Assembly (NCBI RefSeq): GCF_001507435.1
Contig: NZ_LMWH01000246.1
Coordinates: forward strand, 1-64,000
Reading direction: 5' to 3'
From: Streptomyces sp. NRRL F-5122
GTDB lineage: Bacteria; Actinomycetota; Actinomycetes; Streptomycetales; Streptomycetaceae
DNA: 64,000 nt
Both the position numbers and the translations under genes were made by a program. Every line of letters begins with the position of its first letter. Within the stretch, counting starts at the first letter, position 1. Positions 44,159 through 52,458 of the stretch are shown here, one piece after another. The notes beneath the pieces are model-generated. The model was not told the origin of the DNA. It did no database searches and was given only the letters and a program-made list of their open reading frames with translations.

Positions 44159-45025
44159 TCATCCCTTGCCGATCATGTCCGGGGGAAAGGCTCCGGCCGC
44201 GAACGCCCTGGCGAGGAAATCCCCGGCCAGCCCCGTGAGGCGTTCGACGCCCGCGGCGCCGAGGTGCTCGTAGGGACCGCGGTCCAGACGGTCGGTCTCC
44301 ACCTCGATCTCCTTGCGCAGCGCGGTGCCCTTCGCGGTCAACCCGCCGTCCGCGTCGAGCAGCCCGCGCTCGCGCAGCCGGCCGGCTGCGGCAGCCCAGT
44401 CCTCCCTGCTCCAGCCCCGAGTGGCCAGCGCCCACTTCGGCGCCATGCCCTTGCCCGTGGCGGTGTGCGTCACCAACGCCTCAAGCGGGCCGAGTCCGGC
44501 GTCCAGCAGTACCGCGAGATGACCGTCGCCACGGTGTTCGCGCAGCAGTGTGGCCGCGTGCCAGAAAGCCAGATGGGGTGCGTCGGGCACGGGAAGTGCG
44601 GCGTGCGCGGCGTACAGCGGGCGTGCCTGCGGGGTGCACGCCTGTGCCGCGCGCAGCGCGAGCTCCGCGGCCTCGGCCATCTCCTCGGAGGCGACGGCCT
44701 CCTCGCCGAGCAGCCGCCGCAGCGTCGTGTCGACGGCACGCGTGCGTGCCGCGAGGACCACAGGGGCGGGCGCGGTCTCCCAGACGGCGGGCACATGCCG
44801 TGCCACCGTCTCGGGCCGGAAGTTGTAGAACGTCGCCGTCACCACGCCCGCGCCGACCGGTCCCATCGCGGCGGCCCGCACCGCGAAGTAGGCGGCCCTG
44901 CGGTCCTCGATCCCCACTGCGGTCAGTTCGCGTTCCAGATCCGGTGAGAAGTAGTGCGTCGAGTGCAGCGGATTGATCAGGTTGTGGCAGCGCCGCCCAG
45001 CGCGCTCGGGCAGGGGAATCGTCAT
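44159..45025 (-). CDS. SCO6745-family protein (helical, winged-helix-like)
   Basis: The 288-residue protein matches the family that I recall being named after S. coelicolor SCO6745: [61 protein letters not shown] at the start, then [27 protein letters not shown] and [17 protein letters not shown]. The C-terminal part resembles a winged-helix unit ([20 protein letters not shown]). Its molecular function is unknown. ATG 45025. A perfect TetR-type palindrome lies 12-27 bases upstream. Confidence 0.85.
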   Translation of the reverse strand: MTIPLPERAGRRCHNLINPLHSTHYFSPDLERELTAVGIEDRRAAYFAVRAAAMGPVGAGVVTATFYNFRPETVARHVPAVWETAPAPVVLAARTRAVDTTLRRLLGEEAVASEEMAEAAELALRAAQACTPQARPLYAAHAALPVPDAPHLAFWHAATLLREHRGDGHLAVLLDAGLGPLEALVTHTATGKGMAPKWALATRGWSREDWAAAAGRLRERGLLDADGGLTAKGTALRKEIEVETDRLDRGPYEHLGAAGVERLTGLAGDFLARAFAAGAFPPDMIGKG

Positions 45026-45036
45026 GGCCCGTACGT

Positions 45037-45052
45037 TACCGACTGGTCGGTA
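45037..45052. promoter_or_regulatory. Perfect TetR-type palindrome before the SCO6745-family gene
   Basis: TACCGAC-TG-GTCGGTA is a perfect inverted repeat with 7-base arms. It lies 12-27 bases before ATG 45025, where a bound repressor would block the promoter or start. The ACCGAC...GTCGGT form is a common TetR operator shape. No TetR gene is adjacent. Confidence 0.6.
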
Positions 45053-45138
45053 CGCAAGGAACGGCCGCGCAGACGATGGCAGGAAAGGTGGGTTGCTCGT
45101 CGTTGCGGCCATCCCGCCGTCCGCCAAGAATCGATGCC

Positions 45139-46092
45139 ATGCGCACCCTGCTTGTCGTCCTCTTCGACGAGGTGCAGAGCCTCGACGTCACCGGGCCGGT
45201 GGAGGTCTTCGCGGGAGCAGAGGCCTGCTGCCCCGGGACCTACCGCCTGGTCACCGCCTCCCTGGACGGTGCCCCCGTCCGTTCCTCCAGCGGCCTGACG
45301 CTCGTTCCCGACCTCGCACTCGCCGACGCGCCCGCTCTGGACATCCTGCTCGTCCCCGGCGGCCGGGGCACCCGGAGCCCCGACTCGCGCCTGGTGGACT
45401 GGCTGGGCCGGCACGGCCGGGTCGTCGGCCGCCTGGTCTCCGTCTGCACCGGGGCGATCCTCCTCGCCCGCGCGGGCCTTCTGGACGGCCGCCGTGCGAC
45501 CACCCACTGGGCGTACTGCGACACCCTGGCGCGCCATCACCCGGAGATCGACATCGACCCCGACCCCATCTATGTGCGCGACGGGCATGTGGCAACCTCG
45601 GCCGGCGTCACGTCGGGCATCGACCTCGCTCTCGCGCTCGTCGAGGAGGACCTGGGGCGCGAGACCGCACTGAACATCGCCCGCCACCTCGTCGTCTTCC
45701 TGCGCCGCCCCGGAAACCAGTCGCAGTTCAGCGCCCAGCTCGCCGCCCAGACCGCCCGGCGCGAACCGCTGCGCGAGGTCCAGCAGTGGATCACCGAGCA
45801 CCCGGGGGACGACCTCTGCGTCGAGTCGCTCGCCGCCCGCGCCCGGCTCTCGCCCCGCCACTTCGCTCGTGCCTTCCGGGCCGAGACCGGTACGACACCG
45901 GGCCGCTTCGTCGACCGGGTCCGCCTGGAGCACGCCCGACGGCTCCTGGAGGACACCGCGGACGGCGTCGAGGAGATCTCCCGGGCCAGCGGCTACGGCA
46001 CCCCCGAGGCCATGCGCCGTGCCTTTGTGAAGGCTCTCGGCTCCGCCCCGGCGGAGTACCGGCGCCGCTTCCGTCCGGCGCCGGCCCTCTGA
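45139..46092 (+). CDS. GlxA-family transcriptional regulator (DJ-1 domain plus AraC helix-turn-helix)
   Basis: The 317-residue protein fuses a DJ-1/PfpI-like domain (residues 1-about 180) with an AraC-type double helix-turn-helix (about 215-315). The DJ-1 part has FDEVQSLDVTGPVEVF and SVCTGAILLARAGLL with a Cys at the nucleophile-like position. The AraC part has LCVESLAARARLSPRHFARAFRAETG and ASGYGTPEAMRRAFVKALG. GlxA regulators control catabolic and stress genes. A stand-alone DJ-1 protein gene follows 39 bases later and is a likely target or partner. ATG 45139. Confidence 0.9.
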   Translation: MRTLLVVLFDEVQSLDVTGPVEVFAGAEACCPGTYRLVTASLDGAPVRSSSGLTLVPDLALADAPALDILLVPGGRGTRSPDSRLVDWLGRHGRVVGRLVSVCTGAILLARAGLLDGRRATTHWAYCDTLARHHPEIDIDPDPIYVRDGHVATSAGVTSGIDLALALVEEDLGRETALNIARHLVVFLRRPGNQSQFSAQLAAQTARREPLREVQQWITEHPGDDLCVESLAARARLSPRHFARAFRAETGTTPGRFVDRVRLEHARRLLEDTADGVEEISRASGYGTPEAMRRAFVKALGSAPAEYRRRFRPAPAL

Positions 46093-46131
46093 CCGCCGCC
46101 GACCGCACGACCACCCATCGAGACCGAATGG

Positions 46132-46773
46132 ATGCACATGCAGATCGCCATCGTCCTTTACGACCGGTTCACCGCCCTCGACGCCGTGGGCCCGTACGAG
46201 ACCCTCGGCAGGCTCCCCGACGCGGAGACCGTCTTCGTCGCCGAGCGGACCGGGCCCGTGCGCAGCGACACCGGAGCGCTCGCTCTCACCGCCGACAGGA
46301 CCCTGGAGGAGGTGCCCGCCCCGGACGTCGTGGTCGTCCCGGGCGGACCCGGCCAGACCGCGCAGATGGAGAACGAGGCACTGCTCGACTGGTTGCGCTC
46401 CGCCGATGCCACCAGCACCTGGACGACGTCCGTGTGCACCGGCTCGCTGCTGCTCGCCGCCGCCGGGCTCCTCCAAGGGCGCCGCGCCACCTCTCACTGG
46501 CTGGCCCTGGACGCCCTCGGGGGGCTCGGTGCACAGCCCACGGGGGAGCGTGTCGTGTTCGACGGCAAGTACGTCACTGCCGCCGGCGTCTCCTCCGGCA
46601 TCGACATGGGGCTCACCCTGCTCGGCCGTATCGCGGGTGACGAGCACGCCCAGGCCGTGCAGCTGCTGACCGAGTACGACCCGCAGCCGCCCTACGACGC
46701 GGGGTCCCCGCACAAGGCGCCCGCGCACCTCGTCGAGAAGTTCCGCGCGGAGAGCCGCTTCATCCTGACGTAG
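46132..46773 (+). CDS. DJ-1/PfpI family protein (isonitrile hydratase-like)
   Basis: The 213-residue protein is a DJ-1/PfpI protein like the group containing isocyanide hydratase. It has IAIVLYDRFTALDAVGPYETL at the start, the elbow SVCTGSLLLAAAGLLQGRRAT with the nucleophile Cys near residue 101, and AAGVSSGIDMGL. Isocyanide hydratase adds water to isonitriles; aldehyde deglycase-like roles are alternatives. ATG 46132 is chosen (ATG 46138 is possible). It is cotranscribed with the GlxA-type regulator. Its 3' end overlaps the convergent crotonase gene by 14 bases. Confidence 0.88.
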   Translation: MHMQIAIVLYDRFTALDAVGPYETLGRLPDAETVFVAERTGPVRSDTGALALTADRTLEEVPAPDVVVVPGGPGQTAQMENEALLDWLRSADATSTWTTSVCTGSLLLAAAGLLQGRRATSHWLALDALGGLGAQPTGERVVFDGKYVTAAGVSSGIDMGLTLLGRIAGDEHAQAVQLLTEYDPQPPYDAGSPHKAPAHLVEKFRAESRFILT

Positions 46774-47509
46774 TCCAGGTGAACCGCGGCACTCTGCGCT
46801 CCAGGAACGCGGCGACGCCCTCCGCGGTGTCGCCGCTGCCGCGTGCCTGGTCGGCCCAGTGGGCGTCCCGGTCCGTGCGGCCGTTCGCGAACTCCTTGGC
46901 CGCGGCCTGCGTCAACTGCGAGCGGGACGCCAGCACCCGGGCGAACTCGGCGACGCGCTTGCCGAGTTCGCCCTCGGCCTGCACCTCGTCCAGCAGGCCC
47001 GTGCGCAACGCCCGCGCCGCGTCGATCAACTCGCCGGAGAACAGGAGGTACTTGGCCGTGCCGGGTCCGACCAGCGACACCAGCCGGCGGGTGGAGGAGG
47101 CCGGATAGACGATCCCCAGCTTCGCCGGCGTCACACCGAACAGCGCGCCCTCCTCGGCGAACCGCAGATCGCAGGCCGCCGCGAGCTGCGACCCGCCGCC
47201 CACGCAGTGCCCGCGGATCGCCGCGAGGGTCGGCTTCGGGAACGCGGCCAGCGACTCCTCGGCCAGCACGGCCAGCGTCTGCGCCTGCTGCGGCGAGCCC
47301 CGCAGCGTCGAGATGTCGGCGCCGGCGCAAAACGTCCCGCCCTCGCCGGTGAGCACCAGCACCCGGACGGCCGGATCGGCGGCCATCGCGTCGAGGAGCG
47401 GTGGCAGCGCCTCCCACATACCGGCCGTCATGGCGTTCCGCTTGGCCGGGTGATGGATGACGACGGTCGCGACCCCGTCGCTGACGCGGTGCAGCAGCTG
47501 CGGCTCCAT
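46760..47509 (-). CDS. Crotonase (enoyl-CoA hydratase family) lacking both catalytic glutamates
   Basis: The 249-residue protein is crotonase-like: GVATVVIHHPAKRNAMT, the oxyanion segment FCAGADISTL and FPKPTLAAIRGHCVGGG. The two glutamates of true hydratases are replaced: Gln108 in GGGSQLA and Ala129 in TPAKLG, while FadB in this window keeps both. It is therefore probably an isomerase, decarboxylase, thioesterase or non-catalytic member. ATG 47509 has a weak ribosome site. The 3' end overlaps the convergent DJ-1 gene by 14 bases. Confidence 0.85.
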   Translation of the reverse strand: MEPQLLHRVSDGVATVVIHHPAKRNAMTAGMWEALPPLLDAMAADPAVRVLVLTGEGGTFCAGADISTLRGSPQQAQTLAVLAEESLAAFPKPTLAAIRGHCVGGGSQLAAACDLRFAEEGALFGVTPAKLGIVYPASSTRRLVSLVGPGTAKYLLFSGELIDAARALRTGLLDEVQAEGELGKRVAEFARVLASRSQLTQAAAKEFANGRTDRDAHWADQARGSGDTAEGVAAFLERRVPRFTWTTSG

Positions 47510-47776
47510 ACGCCGGATGCTATCCGCAGCTGCCCGACGCGCGATCAGGAAGGCCTCGCACACCGACGGGAGGGCGGCGTGGAACCCGTACAACCCGAAG
47601 AGTTCGGAAGTCGGCGGCAACCAGGACAGGATCGGTCACTCGGTCGACCGTGTCATACGGCAACGGTCATATGTCGTCGATAACCGCTGACTTCTGTTCA
47701 GTCATTCGGGACGGACCAGCGCATTCCCAACACTCGACGTGTGGTGACAATCGAGCGCAAGGGTGGCGACCGGACG

Positions 47777-48286
47777 ATGGAGAACCGAGGGCGAGGGTCT
47801 GGCCCGCGCCCTGAAGGCGGGGGAATTGCGCCGGACGGTCGCGCAGCACCGGGACCGCTGCCGTACGAGGGGGTGTGGCGGTTCACCGCAGCCGCGGTGG
47901 ACGCCTCGGTGCCGCAGGCGCGGCACGCCGTTCGAGATCTGCTCGCCCGTCAGGGAGTGCCCGCGTCGGACGACACGGTGCAGGCGTTGTTGTTGATCGT
48001 GTCCGAACTGGTCACCAACGCGGTACGGCATGCGGCGCTGCTGTCGCCGACGCTCGCCGTGGAGGTCGCCGTCGGCCCCGAGTGGGTGCGGGTGTCGGTG
48101 GAGGACGAGCATCCCTACCGGCCGAGTGCCCTGGAGGCCGATCACGGCCGTACGGGCGGCCGGGGGTTGCTCCTGGTCCGGGAGATCACCAGGGAGTCGG
48201 GCGGGGTGTGCGACGTCGAGCACACGGCGAGCGGCGGCAAGGTGATCTGGGCCGCCCTGCCGCTCAAGCACCCGGGATTCGTGTGA
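47777..48286 (+). CDS. Anti-sigma-factor-type ATP-binding protein (HATPase_c, SpoIIAB/RsbW-like)
   Basis: The 169-residue protein has a GHKL ATPase domain (residues about 40-165). The N box is VSELVTNAVRHA, G1 is EDEHPYRPS, and G2 is TGGRGLLLVREI. There is no histidine kinase dimerisation domain, so it belongs to the large Streptomyces set of stand-alone anti-sigma kinases or anti-anti-sigma partners. The substrate is not visible and there is no sigma gene nearby. ATG 47777 is chosen; GTG 47741 is an in-frame alternative. Confidence 0.88.
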   Translation: MENRGRGSGPRPEGGGIAPDGRAAPGPLPYEGVWRFTAAAVDASVPQARHAVRDLLARQGVPASDDTVQALLLIVSELVTNAVRHAALLSPTLAVEVAVGPEWVRVSVEDEHPYRPSALEADHGRTGGRGLLLVREITRESGGVCDVEHTASGGKVIWAALPLKHPGFV

Positions 48287-48315
48287 GGACGCGCCGCAGG
48301 GCGCGGACCGGATGA

Positions 48316-48347
48316 GTCCGTCCGGCGACCGGCGCTGCCGGACGGAC
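48316..48347. terminator. Hairpin between anti-sigma-type and idi genes
   Basis: GTCCGTCCGGC (48316-48326) and GCCGGACGGAC (48337-48347) form an 11-base perfect stem with a 10-base loop. It sits between convergent genes and probably serves both. Confidence 0.65.
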
Positions 48348-48355
48348 CGGTGCGG

Positions 48356-48949
48356 TCACCAGCCGGCGGACGGCTGCGTCAGCTCCCTGATCGCCGGACG
48401 CGCCGCATCCAGGACCGTCATGAACCACGACGAGAACGTGTCTTTGGCGTGCCGCTCCGCCAGTTCCCCGGCGGTGACGAACGCCGTCGCCCCCACCTCT
48501 TCCGGGTCCGGGTCCAGGGGGGACTGCACCAGACCGACGAACAGGTGGTTGTATTCCTGCTCCACCAGGCCCGAGTCCGGGTCCGGGTGGTTGTAGCGGA
48601 CCGTGCCCGCCTGCGCCATCAGGGACGGGGAGACGCCGAGCTCCTCGAAGGTCCGCCGGGCGGCTGCCGCGAAAGGCGCCTCGCCGGGGTAGGGGTGACC
48701 GCAGCAGGTGTTCGACCAGACACCGGGGGAGTGGTACTTGCCCAGCGCCCGCTGCTGGAGCAGCAGCCGCCCCTGCTCGTCGAAGAGGAACACCGAGAAG
48801 GCCCGGTGGAGCCGACCCGGCGGTTGGTGGGCGGCGAGCTTCTCCGCCGTGCCGATCGTGGTGCCGTTCTCGTCGACGAGCTCCAGCAAGATGGCCTCGG
48901 CGGTGCCGTTCGAGGAACGGTGCGTCGCGCTGGCAGGTGTGATCGGCAT
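48356..48949 (-). CDS. idi: Isopentenyl-diphosphate delta-isomerase, type I
   Basis: The 197-residue protein is a Nudix-fold type I IPP isomerase that converts IPP to dimethylallyl diphosphate. Signatures are HRAFSVFLFDEQGRLLLQQR, TCCGHPYPGE (catalytic Cys) and the Glu-containing YNHLF region with metal-binding residues. ATG 48949 follows AAGGATGGG; two further ATGs lie just upstream. It supplies isoprenoid precursors for the hopanoid operon 9 kb away and for polyprenyl carriers. In S. coelicolor I recall idi in the same neighbourhood. Confidence 0.93.
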   Translation of the reverse strand: MPITPASATHRSSNGTAEAILLELVDENGTTIGTAEKLAAHQPPGRLHRAFSVFLFDEQGRLLLQQRALGKYHSPGVWSNTCCGHPYPGEAPFAAAARRTFEELGVSPSLMAQAGTVRYNHPDPDSGLVEQEYNHLFVGLVQSPLDPDPEEVGATAFVTAGELAERHAKDTFSSWFMTVLDAARPAIRELTQPSAGW

Positions 48950-49116
48950 ACCCATCCTTCGCATTCGTTGTCCAGCCCCAAGTCTGCCGTACGAATCCGG
49001 CACTCCCGGCACTTTGTGACCCCCCGCATGTCCCGCCGCAGCCGTCCGCACGGGGCCGTATGACGCCCCTCGGAACGGACGCCGTGAGCGGCAGGACACC
49101 TGATCGTGTCCGCTCC

Positions 49117-49135
49117 CCGGACGGACACCGTCCGG
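49117..49135 (-). terminator. Hairpin downstream of galE
   Basis: CCGGACGG-ACA-CCGTCCGG is a perfect 8-base stem with a 3-base loop, about 105 bases past the galE stop codon. It could terminate galE. Distance makes this tentative. Confidence 0.4.
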
Positions 49136-49240
49136 ATGCGGGCGTGCTCGGGCCCGCCCCCCGCATCACCCGCACGGGTCGTGCCGCGCCCCCGCGGACG
49201 GGAGCGCACCGGCACGGCGCGCACTGTGCGTGTGCCCCGC

Positions 49241-50221
49241 TCAGTCGCGGCGCGCCTCCGGGTGGTGCAGCCGCCAGCCGCGCCACGCCGACTCCACCAT
49301 CTCGCGCACCCCGCGCCGGGCGGTCCAGCCCAGCTCCCGCTCGGCCAGCGCGGCCGAGGCGACCGCACGGGGGGCGTCACCGGGACGGCGCTGCTCGACG
49401 ACCGCGGGCGTCAGGTCCCCGGTCACCTCGCCGATGACGTCCACGAGTTCACGCACCGACACGCCCTCGCCGCGCCCGATGTTCACGGTCAGATCACCGG
49501 TCGCACCGGCGGCGAGCCGCTTGGCCGCGGTGAGGTGCGCGTCGGCGAGGTCCGCGACGTGGATGTAGTCGCGTACACACGTGCCGTCAGGCGTCGGGTA
49601 GTCGTCGCCGAAGATCCGCGGGGCCTCGCCCCGGGTGAGCCGGTCGAAGACCATCGGCACCACGTTGAAGACACCGGTGTCGGCCAGTTCGGGGTCGGCG
49701 GCGCCCGCCACGTTGAAGTACCGCAGGCACACGGTCGCGATGCCGTGCGCCCGGCCCGCGGCCCGCACCAGCCACTCGCCGGCGAGCTTCGTCTCGCCGT
49801 ACGGGCTCATCGGGGCACAGGGGGTGTCCTCCGAGATGAGGTTCACATCGGGGTTGCCGTAGACGGCGGCGGACGAGGAGAACAGGAACCGCTCGATCCC
49901 CGCCCCGGCCACCGCGCCCAGCAGCGTCGCCAGACCGCCCACGTTCTCCTGGTAGTAGCGGACCGGGTCGGCCACGGACTCGCCGACCTGCTTGTGCGCG
50001 GCGAGATGGACCACACCGGTCACCGCGTGCTCGGCGAGGACGCGCTTCAGCAGCTCACCGTCCAGCGCGGAGCCCTGGACCAGGGGAATGTCCTCCGGGA
50101 GACGCGCCGGCACGCCAGCCGAGAGGTCGTCCAGGACGAGCACACGCTCACCGTCCGCGGCCATCGCCCGTGCCACATGCGCCCCGATGTATCCGGCCCC
50201 GCCGGTGATCAGCCATGTCAT
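49241..50221 (-). CDS. galE: UDP-glucose 4-epimerase
   Basis: The 326-residue protein is a short-chain dehydrogenase of the extended type: LITGGAGYIGAHVARA (NAD binding), HLAAHKQVGESVADP, the catalytic Ser and YxxxK in SSSAAVYG and SPYGETKLAGE, and CVRDYIHVADLADAHL. It interconverts UDP-glucose and UDP-galactose (or the N-acetyl forms). ATG 50221 is the start. It is divergent from the G1P/CDP-alcohol operon, so it may supply UDP-galactose to the operon's glycosyltransferase. That link is inferred from location. Confidence 0.92.
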   Translation of the reverse strand: MTWLITGGAGYIGAHVARAMAADGERVLVLDDLSAGVPARLPEDIPLVQGSALDGELLKRVLAEHAVTGVVHLAAHKQVGESVADPVRYYQENVGGLATLLGAVAGAGIERFLFSSSAAVYGNPDVNLISEDTPCAPMSPYGETKLAGEWLVRAAGRAHGIATVCLRYFNVAGAADPELADTGVFNVVPMVFDRLTRGEAPRIFGDDYPTPDGTCVRDYIHVADLADAHLTAAKRLAAGATGDLTVNIGRGEGVSVRELVDVIGEVTGDLTPAVVEQRRPGDAPRAVASAALAERELGWTARRGVREMVESAWRGWRLHHPEARRD

Positions 50222-50272
50222 GGCCCCTCACCCTATGCCCGTCGGACGAACGGGCTCCCGGTAGGGACCGCG

Positions 50273-50308
50273 GTGGAGGGCTTCTCTCCAGTGGAGGGCT
50301 TCTCTCCA
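50273..50308. repeat. Two exact tandem 18-base repeats
   Basis: GTGGAGGGCTTCTCTCCA occurs at 50273-50290 and again at 50291-50308. Each copy contains TGGAG...CTCCA, so each can form a small hairpin. A partial third arm (GAGGAGTGGA) follows. They lie 52 bases upstream of galE and could be regulator sites or a short expansion. Confidence 0.7.
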
Positions 50309-50478
50309 GAGGAGTGGAAGCTCCCGTTTCGTGTGCAATGGGGCGAATATCGCAGGGCCCGGCGAGCGGGATGCCGGGATTGCGTGGTTCTGGGGTCATG
50401 GTTTGTGACGCGTGCGCCCGATCCCTGATGATGATCGCGGTGGTGGCGATGCAGACCGGGTTGATCGGCCCATGAACG

Positions 50479-50494
50479 GCCGGTGAACACCGGC
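50479..50494. promoter_or_regulatory. Perfect palindrome upstream of the CDP-alcohol operon
   Basis: GCCGGTG-AA-CACCGGC is an inverted repeat with 7-base arms. It lies about 115 bases before the first gene of the operon and is a candidate operator. Confidence 0.45.
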
Positions 50495-50607
50495 TTCCAG
50501 GCATCCGATAGCCTCTGCCGACATGCCGCCCGGCCTCTGCCCCGGGTGTCCCACACCACACACATATCCGACGCCCGCGGGTGCCGGACCCCAGGGAGTG
50601 AGTTCGT

Positions 50608-52458
50608 CTGTCGACCGCCATCCTCACCGGTCAGCCGGTCCCCGGATCGTCGCTCGAGGGCGATCTGCGGTCCCTCGGCTTCGACGTGCGGGTCGCCGCC
50701 GACGCCGGTGACGCCGAGACACTCCTCGCCGCCGTACCGGCGAACCAGCGGGTCGCCATCGTCGACGCCCGGTTCGTGGGCCATGTGCACGCGCTGCGCC
50801 TCGGACTCACCGACCCCCGCTTCCCGGCCGCCGCGGTGCCCGGCGCGGTCACGGTCCAGCCCGCCGCCCGCCAGGCGCTGACGCGCGCCCTGGCCCGAGA
50901 GAACTCCGCCGAGATAGGCAGGGTGTCCGCCCGGCCGCCGGCCGCGTCCGAACGGGCGGATGTCCCGACCCTCACCGGCAGCCTCGCGGAGCACATCACC
51001 TCGGCCCTCGGCGCCGACGACGTCACCGTCCACCGCCCCGAGCTCGGCACGCTGGTCGCCGCGGTCCCGGCCGACCCCCAGTCCCGCAACGAGGCCCGCC
51101 AGGCGGTCGCCGCGGTCGACGACGAGGCCGTACGCCTGCGCAGCGCCGTCAAGGCCCGCGACGGCTTCTTCACCACGCACTTCATCAGCCCGTACTCGCG
51201 TTACATCGCCCGCTGGTGCGCCCAGCGCGGTCTCACCCCGAACCAGGTCACGACCGCCTCCCTGCTGACCGCTCTGATCGCGGCGGGCTGCGCGGCCACC
51301 GGGACGCGCGGCGGTTTCGTCGCCGCGGGCGTCCTGCTGATCTTCTCCTTCGTGCTCGACTGCACCGACGGCCAGCTCGCCCGCTACTCGCTGCAGTACT
51401 CCACGCTCGGCGCCTGGCTGGACGCCACCTTCGACCGTGCGAAGGAGTACGCCTACTACGCGGGACTCGCCCTCGGTGCCGCCCGTGGCGGCGACGACGT
51501 CTGGGCGCTCGCCCTCGGGGCGATGATCCTGCAGACGTGCCGGCACGTCGTCGACTTCGCGTTCAACGAGGCCAACCACGACGCGACCGCCAACACGAGC
51601 CCCACCGCGGCCCTCTCCGACCGGCTCGACAGCGTCGGCTGGACCGTCTGGGTGCGCCGGATGATCGTCCTGCCGATCGGTGAACGCTGGGCCATGATCG
51701 CCGTCCTCACGGCCGCGACCACGCCCCGCATCACGTTCTACGCCCTGCTCGTCGGCTGCGCCTTCGCCGCCACCTACACCACGGCGGGCCGTGTGCTGCG
51801 CTCCCTGACGCGCAGGGCCCGGCGCACCGACCGGGCGGCACGGGCGCTCGCCGACCTGGCGGACAACGGTCCGCTCGCCGGGGCCGTGGCCGGGTGGCGC
51901 GACAGGAACCCGCGGATCCGCCTCGGTCCGCCCGTGCTGCTCGCCGCGATCGGGCTCGTGGCCCTCGCGGCGGCCCTCCTCACGGGCAACCACTGGGCCG
52001 CCGTCGCCGGGGCCGTCGTCTACGCCGCGACCTCCGGTCCGGCCCTGTCCAAGCCGCTCAAGGGCGCCCTGGACTGGCTGATCCCGCCCCTCTTCCGCGC
52101 CGCCGAATACATCACCGTGCTGGTGCTGGCCGCCGAATCCAAGGTGAACGGAGCGCTTCCGGCAGCTTTCGGACTGGTGGCGGCGGTCGCCTACCATCAC
52201 TACGACACGGTGTACCGCATCCGCGGCGACGCCGGCGCGCCGCCGCACTGGTTGGTGCGCGCGATCGGGGGGCACGAAGGGCGGACGCTGCTGGTCACGG
52301 TCCTGGCCGCGGTACTCGCCGCGGACGGGTTCACGCTCGCGCTCACGGCTCTCGCCGGCTACGTGGCCCTGCTGGTGCTCGTCGAGAGCATCCGCTTCTG
52401 GGTGTCCGCTCACAAGGGCGGCGCGCCCGCCGTACACGATGAAGGAGAACCCGCATGA
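50608..52458 (+). CDS. CDP-alcohol phosphotransferase, long two-domain form
   Basis: The protein has 616 residues if started at CTG 50608. Residues 1-about 180 form an alpha/beta domain (AILTGQPVPGSSL, GFDVRVAADAGD) that I cannot assign. Then a membrane CDP-alcohol phosphotransferase domain carries the complete motif D251xxD254G-x2-A258R259-x8-G268-x3-D272-x3-D276 (DCTDGQLAR, GAWLDATFD). A further polytopic C-terminal part follows (DUF5941-like from memory). No ATG/GTG/TTG lies between the in-frame stop at 50599 and GTG 50686. CTG 50608 has AGGGAG nine bases upstream and begins a conserved-looking sequence; GTG 50686 is the alternative. The stop overlaps the next ATG (ATGA). Confidence 0.88.
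   Translation: MSTAILTGQPVPGSSLEGDLRSLGFDVRVAADAGDAETLLAAVPANQRVAIVDARFVGHVHALRLGLTDPRFPAAAVPGAVTVQPAARQALTRALARENSAEIGRVSARPPAASERADVPTLTGSLAEHITSALGADDVTVHRPELGTLVAAVPADPQSRNEARQAVAAVDDEAVRLRSAVKARDGFFTTHFISPYSRYIARWCAQRGLTPNQVTTASLLTALIAAGCAATGTRGGFVAAGVLLIFSFVLDCTDGQLARYSLQYSTLGAWLDATFDRAKEYAYYAGLALGAARGGDDVWALALGAMILQTCRHVVDFAFNEANHDATANTSPTAALSDRLDSVGWTVWVRRMIVLPIGERWAMIAVLTAATTPRITFYALLVGCAFAATYTTAGRVLRSLTRRARRTDRAARALADLADNGPLAGAVAGWRDRNPRIRLGPPVLLAAIGLVALAAALLTGNHWAAVAGAVVYAATSGPALSKPLKGALDWLIPPLFRAAEYITVLVLAAESKVNGALPAAFGLVAAVAYHHYDTVYRIRGDAGAPPHWLVRAIGGHEGRTLLVTVLAAVLAADGFTLALTALAGYVALLVLVESIRFWVSAHKGGAPAVHDEGEPA

Larger units (their letters stand above)
50222..50607. promoter_or_regulatory. 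386-base divergent promoter region of galE and the CDP-alcohol operon
   Basis: No gene is seen here. The left part holds two tandem 18-base repeats, the right part a perfect palindrome; both are listed separately. The AGGGAG at 50593-50598 is the likely ribosome site of the CDP-alcohol phosphotransferase gene. Confidence 0.6.

Noticed and set aside
41782..44238. Plus-strand reading of 818 codons opposite tex
   Set aside because: Tex has all domains in the minus frame. The opposite reading is low-complexity and has no recognisable motif.
50273..50308. Tandem 18-base repeats as a CRISPR array or attachment site
   Set aside because: There are only two copies with no spacer, and no integrase, Cas or mobile gene nearby.
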